A model generated the notes under the pieces. The model saw nothing but the letters and a program-made list of their open reading frames with translations, did no database searches and was not told the origin of the DNA. A stretch of DNA of 64,000 bases, taken from assembly GCF_017094485.1 (NCBI RefSeq), contig NZ_CP064786.1, positions 2,294,001 through 2,358,000 on the forward strand, in the 5' to 3' direction. Both the position numbers and the translations under genes were made by a program. The DNA is from Natranaeroarchaeum sulfidigenes (GTDB lineage Archaea; Halobacteriota; Halobacteria; Halobacteriales; Natronoarchaeaceae). Shown here piece by piece: positions 49,283-58,693 of the stretch (position 1 is its first letter; every line of letters starts with the position of its first letter).

Positions 49283-49936
49283 CTACCCTTCGTGTTCGAT
49301 CTCCCGCATCAGGGTGTAGCTGTTCGTCCGCTCCTGCCCCAGCGCGGCAGGGTGTGCGCCGACCGCGATGATCAGATCGTCGCCGCTGGTGATGGTCGCC
49401 ACGTGGATGTAGATCTCGACCTCCTCGCCCTCGAACTCGGCGGTCGTCTCGAACGTGCTGACGGTTACTTCCTCTTCGAGCACGACCTCCTCGCGCTCGT
49501 CGACCATCTCCACGTCGTCCAGTCCGTCGTACTCATCGCCCAGCTCATTCTGGAACTCGTCGAGGAGCTCCTCGTGAGAGAGCTGTGCAATCGGATTGAG
49601 CGACTGGCCCAGTATTTCGGCGTTCGGCGTCGACACGACCGCGAACGTCGCGGCCTGTTCCGTTTCGCCCTGAACGGTCAGATCCTTCTCGTAGGTGTTG
49701 ATCCAGTTGGTGACGATCAGCCGTCGTTCGATCCCGCCCGCCTCGACCTCCTCGTCGATCGTCAACTCCTCCGTGTCGACGTGTGTATACTCGGTTTCGT
49801 CGAGTCCGTCCTCGCTGACCGACGCCTCTGAGGCCGTAAACTCGACCGTATCCCCGGTGATCAGATCCATACAACCCGCAAGCGACGCCATCCCAACCGC
49901 GGCTCCCGCCAGTACTGCGCGACGTCCTGTTTCCAT
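49283..49936 (-). CDS. Tat lipoprotein, DUF6517 family
   Basis: The 217-residue protein starts METGRRAVLAGAAVGMASLAG with Cys next: twin-Arg signal and lipobox. The mature part matches the DUF6517 layout: EFTASEASVSEDGLDETEYTHVDTEE, RRLIVTNWINTYEKDL, FAVVSTPNAEILGQSLNPIAQLSHEELL, then ISGDDLI-like ending MREIEHEG. These are abundant surface lipoproteins in haloarchaea with no known function. I use ATG 49936; the frame extends 9 bp to an in-frame GTG. Confidence 0.85.
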   Translation of the reverse strand: METGRRAVLAGAAVGMASLAGCMDLITGDTVEFTASEASVSEDGLDETEYTHVDTEELTIDEEVEAGGIERRLIVTNWINTYEKDLTVQGETEQAATFAVVSTPNAEILGQSLNPIAQLSHEELLDEFQNELGDEYDGLDDVEMVDEREEVVLEEEVTVSTFETTAEFEGEEVEIYIHVATITSGDDLIIAVGAHPAALGQERTNSYTLMREIEHEG

Positions 49937-50005
49937 GGGAGACACAAGCCGGCCAGTAAATAAATCCTTTCCGGCAAGTAACTGCGGGTATCCGGAAGGA
50001 TATGC

Positions 50006-51529
50006 TTACTGCCAGTCCGAGAACGGCGTTCCGGAGCGACTGTGCTCGCGGTAGGCCTGCTGCATCCGTTCGACAGCGTTCTCGAATGAATGACCTGCCG
50101 CCAGCTCCGTTCGGATACGGTCGAGTTTCCAGCTGCTCGGTGTGGTTCCCGCTTTCCATCTGGCTTCGAGTGGGTCGATATAGTGTGCCGTCGTCTCACC
50201 GGAGACGCCCTGTTCGTCCAGCCCCGTCCGGACAAGGTCGAACAGTTCCCCGTAGATTTCGTCGTTCGCCTCGGTGTACTCGCCGTCGGCCAGCACCCAG
50301 GCCAGATCAGCGTCGAGTCCGTTCTCGGCCGCCGCATAGAAGCTCCGCTCGGCGTCGACGTGATCGAGTTCTGTTAGCGGGTGATCGGTTGCGACGATCC
50401 CCCGGAGCAGTCCGGCGACCAGCACCTGCAGGCCGACGTTACCCCGGATCGTCGGCTGGGTGGGCAGTGGACGGTACTCGATCCGAACTGACCGGCTATC
50501 GCCCTCACCGACAGGCTGCCCGCCGACAACAGAGCGAACCCAGCGCCAGTACGTTCCGCGTTTGTGGTCGAACTCCCAGAGGCGCCCGTCGATCGTCTCC
50601 CGCTCACTGTCTGCGACCCACTCGCGGAGGAACGGTGCACAGGTCGGATCATCGAGCAGGTACGAAATTGTATCGTGGGTCGTTTCGATGTCTTCGGGGA
50701 CGCGCACTTTGTTCCAGGCGGCGTTGATCGACTGCTCGAACGCGGCGATCCTGAGTTCGTGATGCGTTTCTTCGAGCAGCTGTTCGGGATCATCGACGTC
50801 GTACAGGTCAACCGGCAACAGCGGCGAGTTCGTCGAAAGCGCCAGTACGGGGCCGAGCGTCCGAATCGCCGCGTTGTAGTAGGCAGGGAGCGCGTCCGCA
50901 TCGGGAATCTGGAGATGTGGCTGGATCGAACTGGTCAAGGACTCACAGAGGATCGACGGGAAAGAGACCTCCGCACCGGGGACCGACAGGGAGACGCTCC
51001 CGTTGCCCTGTGCCAGTATCTCGTTATCCAGCGCCCAGTAGCGCGGCGACGCGGTCATATTCCGGGCGACCGTCACCCCCTCGTCGTCCTCGACATCGCC
51101 GAGGTACGACTGGGACCCCTCCGCCGGTGGGACCGCCCACATCGCGTCGAGGACGATTTCGGTGTCTGCATCGTCTGCCGCGGCACGAGAGGCGTCGAGA
51201 TTCTCCCGGAGTTGCGCGACCTGCCCGGCGATACCGTCCTCGTCGAAGCGTGTCGGTTCCGTGTGAAGTTCGGCGTTGTGGAGGCCAAGCTCCCGATCGC
51301 AGGGCGCTTCGAACACCGAATCTGGGAGGCGTGTGAGACTGGTATCGTCGACCGCGTAGGTTTCGATCTCGATACCGAGTGCAAAGCTCGGGTTGTCCAG
51401 TTCAGCGTCAGCCAGTAGCTCCGCGACAGTCTCGGCCTGCTCCTCGACGCGCTCGTCAAAGATCACCTCGGTCTCGTCCGAGAGCGACCGGCGGACGAGC
51501 TCCGTCCCGGTGTCCGTGGTATCTGCCAT
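50006..51529 (-). CDS. Glutamate-cysteine ligase-like protein (GCS2-type)
   Basis: This protein of 507 residues resembles GCS2/carboxylate-amine ligases: FALGIEIETYAVDDTSL near the N-terminus (metal-binding Glu), ELGLHNAELHTEPTRFDEDG, NMTASPRYWALDNEIL, and downstream SFPSILCESLTSSIQPHLQIPDADALPAYYNAAIRTLGPVLALSTNSPLL and RIEYRPLPTQPT. The reaction would be ATP-dependent joining of an amino group to a glutamate gamma-carboxyl, but the exact substrate cannot be claimed: known haloarchaeal gamma-glutamylcysteine ligases are smaller. It is divergent from the aldo-keto reductase gene. Confidence 0.68.
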   Translation of the reverse strand: MADTTDTGTELVRRSLSDETEVIFDERVEEQAETVAELLADAELDNPSFALGIEIETYAVDDTSLTRLPDSVFEAPCDRELGLHNAELHTEPTRFDEDGIAGQVAQLRENLDASRAAADDADTEIVLDAMWAVPPAEGSQSYLGDVEDDEGVTVARNMTASPRYWALDNEILAQGNGSVSLSVPGAEVSFPSILCESLTSSIQPHLQIPDADALPAYYNAAIRTLGPVLALSTNSPLLPVDLYDVDDPEQLLEETHHELRIAAFEQSINAAWNKVRVPEDIETTHDTISYLLDDPTCAPFLREWVADSERETIDGRLWEFDHKRGTYWRWVRSVVGGQPVGEGDSRSVRIEYRPLPTQPTIRGNVGLQVLVAGLLRGIVATDHPLTELDHVDAERSFYAAAENGLDADLAWVLADGEYTEANDEIYGELFDLVRTGLDEQGVSGETTAHYIDPLEARWKAGTTPSSWKLDRIRTELAAGHSFENAVERMQQAYREHSRSGTPFSDWQ

Positions 51530-51645
51530 TGTCGTCGTATTGTGCGCCCCCGGCATAGCACTTCGGCATCGGGCCGCCGGAAAACACCCCGACGACAGGA
51601 CGACACTTCCCAACGCCTTTGACAACTGCCTGCCAAAGCCCAGCT

Positions 51646-52473
51646 ATGATGCAACCAACCAGCGACGACTGTCCGCGCGCGAACGGGATGCCGATGCTCG
51701 GGCTGGGGACCTGGAAAAACGAGGATCCGGACCAGTGTGCCGAAAGCGTCCGGACCGCGCTGGAGACAGGGTATCGACACATCGATACCGCCGACCTCTA
51801 CGGCAACGAGGCGGCTGTCGGCGATGGGGTCCGGCAGGCCGATGTCGACCGTGAGGACGTCTTTCTCGCCACGAAACTCTGGACCGACGATCTCGGATAC
51901 GAGGATGCTATCGCCTCGGCCGAAGAGCGTCTGGACACACTCGGCGTCGACTATCTCGACCTGCTGTACATTCACTGGCCTGCAAAGAGTTACGACCCCG
52001 AGGAGACGTTCCGAGCCTTCGAGGAACTCCACGACCGGGGACTGATCGAGAACGTCGGAATCAGCAACTTCGAACCCGAGGGGATGGAGACAGCTATCGA
52101 ACACTGTGACGTACCGATTCTTGCCAATCAGGTCGAGTGTCACCCGTTCCTGCCCCAGGAAGACGTCCGGGCGACCGCGGCCGACCTCGATATCGAAGTC
52201 GTTGCGTACTCGCCGCTGGCTCGTGGTGCCGTCTTCGAGTCCGAGGCGCTGACCGACATCGCTGACGCTCACGACGCCAGCGCGGCACAGGTCAGCCTGG
52301 CGTGGCTGCTCGACAAGGGCGTCACGCCGATTCCGAAAGCGACGAGCCGAGAGCACATCGAGGACAACTGGCGCGCGCTCGCGCTGGAGTTGAGCGACGA
52401 GGAGATCGACCGGATCGATGCTATCGAAGCGGTCGACCGGAAGATCGATCCCGATTTTGGCCCCTGGAACTGA
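51646..52473 (+). CDS. Aldo/keto reductase
   Basis: The 275-residue AKR has a TIM barrel with LGLGTWKN, tetrad residues in GYRHIDTADLYGNE (Asp and Tyr), FLATKLWTDD (Lys) and LLYIHWP (His), NAD(P) motifs NVGISNFEPEG and TPIPKATSREHIEDN. It reduces aldehydes or ketones with NADPH; the substrate is unknown (DkgA-like in size). Two adjacent ATGs (51646, 51649) are possible starts. The frame open from 51619 overlaps the divergent promoter. Confidence 0.92.
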   Translation: MMQPTSDDCPRANGMPMLGLGTWKNEDPDQCAESVRTALETGYRHIDTADLYGNEAAVGDGVRQADVDREDVFLATKLWTDDLGYEDAIASAEERLDTLGVDYLDLLYIHWPAKSYDPEETFRAFEELHDRGLIENVGISNFEPEGMETAIEHCDVPILANQVECHPFLPQEDVRATAADLDIEVVAYSPLARGAVFESEALTDIADAHDASAAQVSLAWLLDKGVTPIPKATSREHIEDNWRALALELSDEEIDRIDAIEAVDRKIDPDFGPWN

Positions 52474-52524
52474 GCCGTCGATCTGCCGGAAGCTTGAAAA
52501 CGGATCGCTCGTTCTATATTTCGT

Positions 52525-53265
52525 ATGAGTACGCGGTCGTCCAGGAGCGGCGGGGTCGTCGACGGAATCAGGATCGACCTGCGGCGACTCCACGAAAGCT
52601 GGATGGAACTCGTCTTCCCCCGCCAGCGGGGAAGCGGTCACTCCGTCATGGGAAAGTGGACGCCGAACACCACGGGCGGCTGGATCGCCTACCGACTCTG
52701 GGCGGCAGTCGGCGTCCCGGTCGTCGCCGTACTGTACCCGCTCGCGCTCTCTGGCCTCATGTTTCGGTTTTACGCGTCGCGGATCGACCGCGTTGCGGCG
52801 GGCCTGGGTGTCGCCGGAGTCGTCGTCCTCGCGGCGCTGGTCTGGGGCGTCCTGACGGTTGCCGCCCATCAGGTGTTCAGTTTCGACGGCTTTCTCGCGG
52901 TGCTTGCGGCCGCCGTCGTCGCGACGATAGCTGCCGGGCTGGCAGTCGCCTTCTCGCAGGTCGGCGGCCGCCTCGTCTCGGTCGTCTTCGCATATCCGTC
53001 CGCGATGACCGCACTGTTCCTTCCACCGGTGGTCGCCGCACTCGTCTCGCCGACGCTGGGTGAGGTTGTGCTCTCCGGTAGCGACTCGCTGGCGATCTGG
53101 CTGCTAGACACTGTTCTGGTCGTTGGAGGACTCAGCGAGTGGCTCTCCGACCAGTACACGCTCGCCGGAGCGGCGTATCTCGGGATGTGGTTCGGCATCG
53201 CCGTCCCGCTGGGCTGGCTCATCGGCTCGCTCGTTACGCTTGCCGGGCTGGTTCGACCGACCTGA
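52525..53265 (+). CDS. Multi-span membrane protein, haloarchaeal, unknown function
   Basis: This 246-residue membrane protein has a cytosolic N-terminus of about 50 residues (HESWMELVFPRQRGSGHSVMGKWTP), then six likely spans: GVPVVAVLYPLALSGLMFRF, VAGVVVLAALVWGVLTVA, FLAVLAAAVVATIAAGLAVAF, SAMTALFLPPVVAALVSP, LDTVLVVGG and FGIAVPLGWLIGSLVTLAGL. I recognise no transporter motif. TATA-like TTCTATATT sits 13 bp ahead of the ATG, closer than normal. It is an isolated gene on the plus strand. Confidence 0.7.
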   Translation: MSTRSSRSGGVVDGIRIDLRRLHESWMELVFPRQRGSGHSVMGKWTPNTTGGWIAYRLWAAVGVPVVAVLYPLALSGLMFRFYASRIDRVAAGLGVAGVVVLAALVWGVLTVAAHQVFSFDGFLAVLAAAVVATIAAGLAVAFSQVGGRLVSVVFAYPSAMTALFLPPVVAALVSPTLGEVVLSGSDSLAIWLLDTVLVVGGLSEWLSDQYTLAGAAYLGMWFGIAVPLGWLIGSLVTLAGLVRPT

Positions 53266-53309
53266 ACGATCTCGGTACGCTTAGGAACCCTCAGTCCTGA
53301 GGTAGATAC

Positions 53310-53507
53310 ATGGAGTTCGACCTGACGAAAACCGTTGTGGCGTTCCTCGCAGTAAACGCAATCGGCGTCGGCGCGCTGATGGGCGCGCCGATGGGAATGA
53401 CCGAGAGCACGATCCTGACGATGGTACTGCCCTCGATGCTCGTCTTCGGCGCACTCACGCTCGCGATCGGCGTCAAGTTCGGCGAGTACCGCGCGAAAGC
53501 AGCCTGA
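53310..53507 (+). CDS. Small two-helix membrane protein (DUF7333-like)
   Basis: The 65-residue protein has two hydrophobic spans: MEFDLTKTVVAFLAVNAIGV continuing GALMGAPMG, and STILTMVLPSMLVFGALTLAIGV, with a positively charged end GEYRAKAA. It matches the size and pattern of a haloarchaeal family I recall as DUF7333. Function unknown. It stands between the six-span protein and the NAC gene. Confidence 0.75.
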   Translation: MEFDLTKTVVAFLAVNAIGVGALMGAPMGMTESTILTMVLPSMLVFGALTLAIGVKFGEYRAKAA

Positions 53508-53592
53508 CCGTCCGGTCTTCAGCCAGCCGTTTCACACCCCCTTCACAGTCGATCCCGTCAGTTATTTCCCCGCGTAGGGCCACCCTCGGAGT

Positions 53593-53976
53593 ATGTTCGG
53601 AGGAGGTGGCGGTGGCATGGACCCCCGCAAGATGAAGCAGATGATGGAACAGATGGGCGTCAACATGGAAGATATCGACGCCGAAAAAGTGATTATCCAG
53701 ACCCCCGACGCCGATCTCGTCTTCACGGACGCCGACGTGAACAAGATCGACGCGCGCGGGCAGGAAACCTATCAGATCGTCGGTTCGCCCGACGAGCAGG
53801 AGCCCGGCAGTGCTGGCGGCTCGGCCCCGGCGGTCGAGAGCGGCGATGCAGGTGGCGTCCCCGACGAGGACGTCGAAATCGTCGCGATGCGAACCGGTGC
53901 GAGCGAGGACGACGCACGTGAGGCCCTCGAAGCGAACGACGGCGATCTCGCCGCCGCAGTCGACCAGCTAGAGTGA
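53593..53976 (+). CDS. nac: Nascent polypeptide-associated complex protein
   Basis: The 127-residue archaeal NAC homodimer subunit has a Gly-rich start and [20 protein letters not shown], then the NAC barrel [32 protein letters not shown] 25-residue Gly/Ser linker and a C-terminal UBA domain follow ([30 protein letters not shown]). It binds emerging chains at the ribosome exit tunnel. It overlaps the start of the tRNA methyltransferase gene by 4 bp (GTGA), so translation is coupled. Confidence 0.95.
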   Translation: MFGGGGGGMDPRKMKQMMEQMGVNMEDIDAEKVIIQTPDADLVFTDADVNKIDARGQETYQIVGSPDEQEPGSAGGSAPAVESGDAGGVPDEDVEIVAMRTGASEDDAREALEANDGDLAAAVDQLE

Positions 53977-54698
53977 CCGTCCTCGTCGTTCGCGGCAGCA
54001 GACAGTTCCTCGTCGAACCGGGCGAGGAGCAGGGCACTGACCTCGGTGTGCTGGAGGTGCCAGAGGACGTCGAACCGGGCGATACCCTGACGACGCATCT
54101 CGACGAGGAGTTTCAGGTCCGGCGATTGCGCGGTCCCGACCTCTTCAACCATATGGAGCGCACCGGCGCGCCGATGATGCCCCGGGATATCGGGCTGATC
54201 ATCGGTCATGTTGGAGTCGGACAGGGCGACCGTGTCCTCGATGCCGGGACCGGCACCGGCGTGCTCGCCTCGTATCTCGCTCGTGCGGGCGCGGACGTCC
54301 TGACGTTCGAGCGCGACCCGGAGTTCGCCGAGGTTGCCCGCGAGAACATGGAGCTGGCCGACGTGACCGATAGCGTCGACGTCCGGGCTGGCGACGTAAC
54401 CGACTACGTCGCGGACTGCGAGGAGCGCTTCGACGTCATCACGCTCGATACGGAGGATGCCGCCACAGTCGTCGAGGAGGCTCCCGACCTGCTCGCTCAG
54501 GGTGGCTACCTCGCCGTCTACTCGCCGTTCGTCGAGAACAGCCGTGAGGCCTGTCGCGCTGCACGGGAGGTCGGTCTCTCCGACGTCGTCACTCAGGAGA
54601 CGATCCAGCGTGAGATGGACTTCGACGACCGCGGTTCACGCCCATCAACTGGGGGCGTCGGCCACACCGGCTATCTGACGTTCGCGCGGAACGTCTAG
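53973..54698 (+). CDS. trmI: tRNA (adenine-N1)-methyltransferase TrmI
   Basis: The 241-residue SAM methyltransferase starts at GTG 53973 inside the NAC stop. An N-terminal beta region is followed by [22 protein letters not shown], motif [37 protein letters not shown] and [10 protein letters not shown], then [14 protein letters not shown]. These match archaeal TrmI, which makes m1A57/58 in the tRNA T-loop. The NAC-trmI pair shares a transcript with a 4-bp overlap. It converges on the third PIN toxin gene, overlapping its stop by 4 bp. Confidence 0.93.
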   Translation: MTVLVVRGSRQFLVEPGEEQGTDLGVLEVPEDVEPGDTLTTHLDEEFQVRRLRGPDLFNHMERTGAPMMPRDIGLIIGHVGVGQGDRVLDAGTGTGVLASYLARAGADVLTFERDPEFAEVARENMELADVTDSVDVRAGDVTDYVADCEERFDVITLDTEDAATVVEEAPDLLAQGGYLAVYSPFVENSREACRAAREVGLSDVVTQETIQREMDFDDRGSRPSTGGVGHTGYLTFARNV

Positions 54699-55093
54699 TC
54701 TCGTTTTCGCAGATTCGTCACATCCAGTTTGGATTCCAGAGCTTCCACCTGAAAATCGGCGTCTGCAACGATCAGATGGTCGCTGGTGGATCGTGCAGTA
54801 GCGGCAATAAGTAGGTCTCGAACCCCCATTCGCTGCCCGTCATCGAGCAACTCGTCCTGTAGTTTCGCCGCTTCGATGGCGACTGTCTCACTCAAATCGA
54901 CCGACCGAACACCGTCGAATCGCTGTCGCTCCGCGTCAACATCGATTCGTCCGCTTCCCAGCGGTCCATCAAGGACTTCGTAGACACAGAGTGTCGACGT
55001 GAGATACGGCCCCGGCTGCTCTTCGACGAACCCGACTGTTTCCTCGCGCCCTTCAAGCATGTCGATGATAACTGACGAATCAAGAACCGTCAT
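54695..55093 (-). CDS. PIN-domain toxin (VapC-like), third pair
   Basis: The 132-residue PIN protein has MTVLDSSVIIDMLEGREE with the first Asp, Glu in CVYEVLDGPLGS, RMGVRDLLIAATARSTSD with the third acid and LIVADADFQVEAL with the fourth. All four acidic positions are present. It is preceded by an RHH-like antitoxin gene, overlapping by 4 bp (ATGA at 55090-55093). The predicted target is RNA. Confidence 0.9.
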   Translation of the reverse strand: MTVLDSSVIIDMLEGREETVGFVEEQPGPYLTSTLCVYEVLDGPLGSGRIDVDAERQRFDGVRSVDLSETVAIEAAKLQDELLDDGQRMGVRDLLIAATARSTSDHLIVADADFQVEALESKLDVTNLRKRD

Positions 55094-55287
55094 CGACCGA
55101 AACTCTCCCGGGAGCGATCGATTGCACGCCGTGCACGATTGGCAGTTTCAGCATCCCATGAGCCTACATCGACCGGTTCTTCCTCACCTGCCAGTCTGGC
55201 CAGTAGTTCGTCGAAGCTCTCGTTTTCACGTTTCAGGCGGGTGAGTTTCTCTTTTGTCTCGTCAGATACGCGGATCGAGGTGCTCAT
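55090..55287 (-). CDS. VapB-type antitoxin, third pair
   Basis: The 65-residue protein starts MSTSIRVSDETKEKLTRLKR, then ENESFDELLARLAGEEEPV and a charged helical tail DAETANRARRAIDRSRESFG. The VSDETKEKLTRLK opening resembles ribbon-helix-helix or DUF217-type antitoxins rather than AbrB, so this pair is unlike the other two in the window. It starts a minus-strand pair with a TATA-like ATATGTATACATGATGC region upstream at about 55286-55302. Confidence 0.85.
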   Translation of the reverse strand: MSTSIRVSDETKEKLTRLKRENESFDELLARLAGEEEPVDVGSWDAETANRARRAIDRSRESFGR

Positions 55288-55360
55288 ATGTATACATGAT
55301 GCATACAGAATCTAAGTACTTTCGCTGGGACACTGGGTTTGTTCTGGACCGACGCCACGA

Positions 55361-55924
55361 TCATCCTACATCCCGAATCAGATCGAGCAACTCGCCGCGC
55401 CACTCCCCGGGGTCCGTATCGACACCCTCGACCGATCTGGGGTATGCACCGCCCGCGATCCGAAACCCGTCGCAGAGCCAGACGGCGAGCCACCCCTCGA
55501 CCCTCATCGACTCTCCCTCGGCGTCGTAGCGCCCGCGATAACCAAGCAGTGTCGCCCGGTCGCCGCTCTCGACGCGCATACGCTGACGGGTCGTCTGCTC
55601 GACATTGCTGATTCCACGCGCTTCGAGATCGGCCGCGAATGCCCGCTTGGCTTCTCTGACGACAGTCGACCGGATCATCGGCCCCATCCCCGGAGCCAGG
55701 GGCGGCGAAAAGGAGAGCCGCGTCGCGAAGAAAAACCGGAGGGTCGTGTCGCCGACCGCCGGGCGCAGGCGCTCGCGCAGGTCGGCGTCCTCGTATACCA
55801 GCGTCCGCCCCGTCACCGTCAGCGTCGGCAGCCGAAACCGCTCCTCGATGTTATCCTCGATGCACTTCCAGCCGTCGGCGTCGAGACGCTCCTCCGGGAC
55901 GGCGGGCGGCGGTGGATCTGCCAT
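55361..55924 (-). CDS. Uncharacterised haloarchaeal protein
   Basis: The 187-residue soluble protein has conserved-looking blocks GWKCIEDNIEERFRLPTLTVTGRTLVYED, TTLRFFFATRLSFSPPLAPGMGPMIRSTVVREAKRAFAADLEARG and GWLAVWLCDGFRIAGGAYP. There are no membrane spans or signal. The GC and codon usage are like the surroundings. I do not recognise the family; a role cannot be assigned from the neighbours (antitoxin upstream, TFS downstream after 323 bp of non-coding DNA). Confidence 0.7.
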   Translation of the reverse strand: MADPPPPAVPEERLDADGWKCIEDNIEERFRLPTLTVTGRTLVYEDADLRERLRPAVGDTTLRFFFATRLSFSPPLAPGMGPMIRSTVVREAKRAFAADLEARGISNVEQTTRQRMRVESGDRATLLGYRGRYDAEGESMRVEGWLAVWLCDGFRIAGGAYPRSVEGVDTDPGEWRGELLDLIRDVG

Positions 55925-56247
55925 CGGCCGTAGTTCGCTCGCCGACCACTTCAGGATTGGCGAGAACTGGACCAGCGTTCATCCCGTCTCGCTCGTTGAC
56001 ACACCGGATGCAGCGACGCTCCGCTTGCCATCCAACGCAACGTCACTCGACCACACAACCGCTCCGGGCGGGGCATCGAAAGGGGCCGACTGCTCGGCGG
56101 CTCCGCCGACGCAAGAACCGCAGGACTGAGTCCGAGGATCGCAGCGAGGCAGCGCCGTCGAGCGGGAGGGGCTTTCGGGAATAGCTGTGAAGCTAGCGGG
56201 GGACGATCAACTACGGCTTCCGAACCGCGTGAGAGAACCGACTCCAG
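55925..56247. other. Non-coding gap between two minus-strand genes
   Basis: These 323 bp hold no credible gene: frames crossing them are short and Arg/Ser/Pro-rich, as expected from GC-rich non-coding DNA. The part next to 55924 should hold the promoter of the 55361 gene (no clear TATA seen). The part near 56200 contains GAACCGCGTGAGAGAACC-like imperfect repeats. No RNA gene is recognised. Confidence 0.5.
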
Positions 56248-56559
56248 CTAGTGGTCGTCTTCGCGCCACTTGTGTTCGCACTCGGTACAGACGAAAAAGC
56301 GCGTCTCGGACTCGTCGGCCGCCCGGATCTGTTGCATATACCAGTGTGCGCGATCGTTGTCACAGTTGGGACACTGCGCCGACGTGGTCGGCAGACCACT
56401 GTCGCCCGCACCGGTTTCGATCACTTCGCTGACCTCCTGATCGTCGGTGAGCACGTAGTTCGCGTCGGGATTTTTCGGCTGCTTGTTCCCGCAGCTCCCA
56501 CAGACCCACAGCTCCTCGTCGGCTTTCATCATCGAGCCGCACTCGTCGCAAAACTCCAT
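56248..56559 (-). CDS. tfs: Transcription factor S (TFS, TFIIS-like)
   Basis: The 103-residue protein has two zinc ribbons: N-terminal CDECGSMMKADEELWVCGSCG and C-terminal CPNCDNDRAHWYMQQIRAADESETRFFVCTEC. The acidic pair in AADESET is the TFIIS-type catalytic Asp-Glu that stimulates RNA polymerase transcript cleavage. Length matches archaeal TFS1. ATG complement at 56557-56559. It is divergent from the CARDB-protein operon. Confidence 0.95.
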   Translation of the reverse strand: MEFCDECGSMMKADEELWVCGSCGNKQPKNPDANYVLTDDQEVSEVIETGAGDSGLPTTSAQCPNCDNDRAHWYMQQIRAADESETRFFVCTECEHKWREDDH

Positions 56560-56663
56560 TGGTACACACGACTACTCCCGTGGGGAGTGATAAGCCCGGC
56601 GTTTGCCCCGCTTACCCCTGCCGACGGCGACACCCCTTTACTTGTCGGCTCCTGAGCGAAATT

Positions 56664-57992
56664 ATGACGCGTCCCCGAACGGTGCTTGCAGTTTTTGCCC
56701 TTCTCGTGCTGATCGTCGGGAGTCTTGGCCTTGCGGCCGCAGTCCCCGATGCACGCCTGATCGTCGACGACGTCGAGGTGACACCCGAGACGCCAGCACC
56801 GAACGAGACAGCCACGGTCGACCTGACCGTCTCGAACTCCGCCGGGAGCGGTGAACCCGTCACCATCGACGAGGCACGCCTGCACGACGACGAACGAACG
56901 TATGCAACCGCCGAGAACGTCAGCGCGCTGTCGTCCGGTGATTCTGTCACGATCCCCCTCGATACCGCGTTCGACGAGGCTGGCGTCCACGAACTGACGG
57001 CGACCGTAAACGGGACCTACACGACGACCGACGAGGACGGCGACGAGATCGAGGAGTCGGTAACGATCACGTACCCGGTCACCGTCGTGGTCGGTGGCGT
57101 CGACGCGGGCGGCATCGAAGACGACGTGCAGGTCGACGCGCAGGCGGTCGATGCGAGCGATATCGAAGCCGAAGAGGGCGAGGATGCGCCAGCAGGTGGC
57201 GATCTGGATCTCGGTGATCTCGGTGGTGCGTTCGGCGATGCAGGGGTCGAGGACGGCGAGGCGATCGACGATGAGGACGAGCCTGCCACCAACAGGAGCA
57301 GCGATCGGCTACTCCGGATCGAGGTGACGAACTTCGGTACGGCGACGGCCCGGTCCGTCGTCGTCGAGCCCGAGACTGAGGCGACGGTACTGCCGCGGAT
57401 CCCGGCGTCGGATCTCGCTCCCGGTGAGCAGGACACTGTCTTCCTCGATCTCGACCGGGTCGAGCAGGCCGGAACGATCGACGTGACTGCGCGGTACTCG
57501 CTGGGAACTGATCGGCTCACGAGCGAAACTGCCTACGAGTACACGCCTGAGCGCACCCCGGCAGCGACGCTTGATTTCACCGACCTCGATATCGTTTCCG
57601 ATGGCGAGGACGTAGAGATTTCGGGGAACGTCGCAAACGTCGGTACGGCCGACGCAAACGGTGCTGTCGTCGCCGTCGAGCCTGCGGACGGCGTCCAGCC
57701 GACCTACCCACAGCGAAACTACTTCGTCGGCGCAGTGCCGGAAAGCGACTTCGTCGGATTCGACCTGACCGCGACCGTCGACGAGGACGTGACCGAAGTG
57801 CCGATCACAGTGACGTATCTGGACGATGGGGCCGAGCAGGAACACACAGCCGAACTCGAATACACGCCACGCGAGCAGTCGGATGGGAATGACGGCAGGA
57901 CGGTCTGGCCCTTTGCGCTTGTCGGAGCCATCAGCCTGCTGGCGCTGGGTGGCGGCGGACTGGTCTGGAGGAAGCGCAATGGACGCGACTGA
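56664..57992 (+). CDS. Secreted/membrane CARDB-domain protein of an ABC-transporter operon
   Basis: The 442-residue protein has an N-terminal signal or anchor (VLAVFALLVLIVGSLGLAAAV), then CARDB-like beta-sandwiches: DVEVTPETPAPNETATVDLTVSNSAGSG, LRIEVTNFGTATARSVVVEPE and DIEVSGNVANVGTADANGAVVAVEP-like repeats (third near residue 315). An acidic Gly/Asp linker lies in the middle, and a C-terminal membrane helix WPFALVGAISLLALGGGGLVW is followed by RKRNGRD. The gene overlaps the ABC ATPase gene by 14 bp, implying one transcript. It looks like the extracytoplasmic partner of a MacB-type exporter. Confidence 0.82.
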   Translation: MTRPRTVLAVFALLVLIVGSLGLAAAVPDARLIVDDVEVTPETPAPNETATVDLTVSNSAGSGEPVTIDEARLHDDERTYATAENVSALSSGDSVTIPLDTAFDEAGVHELTATVNGTYTTTDEDGDEIEESVTITYPVTVVVGGVDAGGIEDDVQVDAQAVDASDIEAEEGEDAPAGGDLDLGDLGGAFGDAGVEDGEAIDDEDEPATNRSSDRLLRIEVTNFGTATARSVVVEPETEATVLPRIPASDLAPGEQDTVFLDLDRVEQAGTIDVTARYSLGTDRLTSETAYEYTPERTPAATLDFTDLDIVSDGEDVEISGNVANVGTADANGAVVAVEPADGVQPTYPQRNYFVGAVPESDFVGFDLTATVDEDVTEVPITVTYLDDGAEQEHTAELEYTPREQSDGNDGRTVWPFALVGAISLLALGGGGLVWRKRNGRD

Positions 57993-58686
57993 GACGGCGA
58001 CCGCGACGGACGATCCGCCGGCGTCCCACCCGGCGCTCGAACTCGATACCGTCCGAAAGGTCTACGACAGCGGCGCGGAAACCGTCGTGGCGCTCGACGA
58101 CGTCGATCTCCGCGTCGAGCGCGGCGAGTTCGTCACCATCATGGGACCGAGCGGGAGCGGGAAATCGACCATGCTCAACGTGCTCGGGCTACTCGACGAG
58201 CCGACGTCCGGGACGGTCCGAATCGACGGTAGACTCACCGGCGATCTCTCGGATGACCGTCGGACGACGATGCGAAAGGAGCTGCTCGGGTTCGTCTTCC
58301 AGGACTTTTACCTGTTGCCAACGCTGACCGCGGTCGAGAACGTCACGTTACCAACCATTTTTGGGGACGGTACCCCGCGGCGCGGGCGGGCGGTCGACCT
58401 GCTCGAACGGGTTGGTCTGGGCGGGCGGCTCGATCACACCCCGACGGAGCTCAGCGGCGGCCAGCAACAGCGCGTTGCAATCGCACGAGCGCTGATCAAC
58501 GAACCGCGGATTCTGCTGGCCGACGAGCCGACCGGCAACCTCGACCGGGACACGAGCGAGCAGGTGCTTGACGAACTGTCGGGAATCACAGCCGACGGCG
58601 TCAGCGTGATCGCCGTCACTCACGACGAACTGGTGACCGAGTACACCGATCGAACCGTCGAGTTGTTCGACGGACGAATCCGATGA
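57979..58686 (+). CDS. ABC transporter ATP-binding protein (LolD/MacB type)
   Basis: The 235-residue ATPase has Walker [21 protein letters not shown]-loop [18 protein letters not shown], signature [16 protein letters not shown], Walker [13 protein letters not shown] and H-loop AVTHD. It fits the LolD/MacB/FtsE subclass that works with a FtsX-fold permease, which follows after 7 bp. The first 20 residues are acidic and non-conserved. The gene overlaps the CARDB gene. Substrate unknown; mechanotransmission type rather than classical import is expected. Confidence 0.93.
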   Translation: MDATETATATDDPPASHPALELDTVRKVYDSGAETVVALDDVDLRVERGEFVTIMGPSGSGKSTMLNVLGLLDEPTSGTVRIDGRLTGDLSDDRRTTMRKELLGFVFQDFYLLPTLTAVENVTLPTIFGDGTPRRGRAVDLLERVGLGGRLDHTPTELSGGQQQRVAIARALINEPRILLADEPTGNLDRDTSEQVLDELSGITADGVSVIAVTHDELVTEYTDRTVELFDGRIR

Positions 58687-58693
58687 CTGGGGC

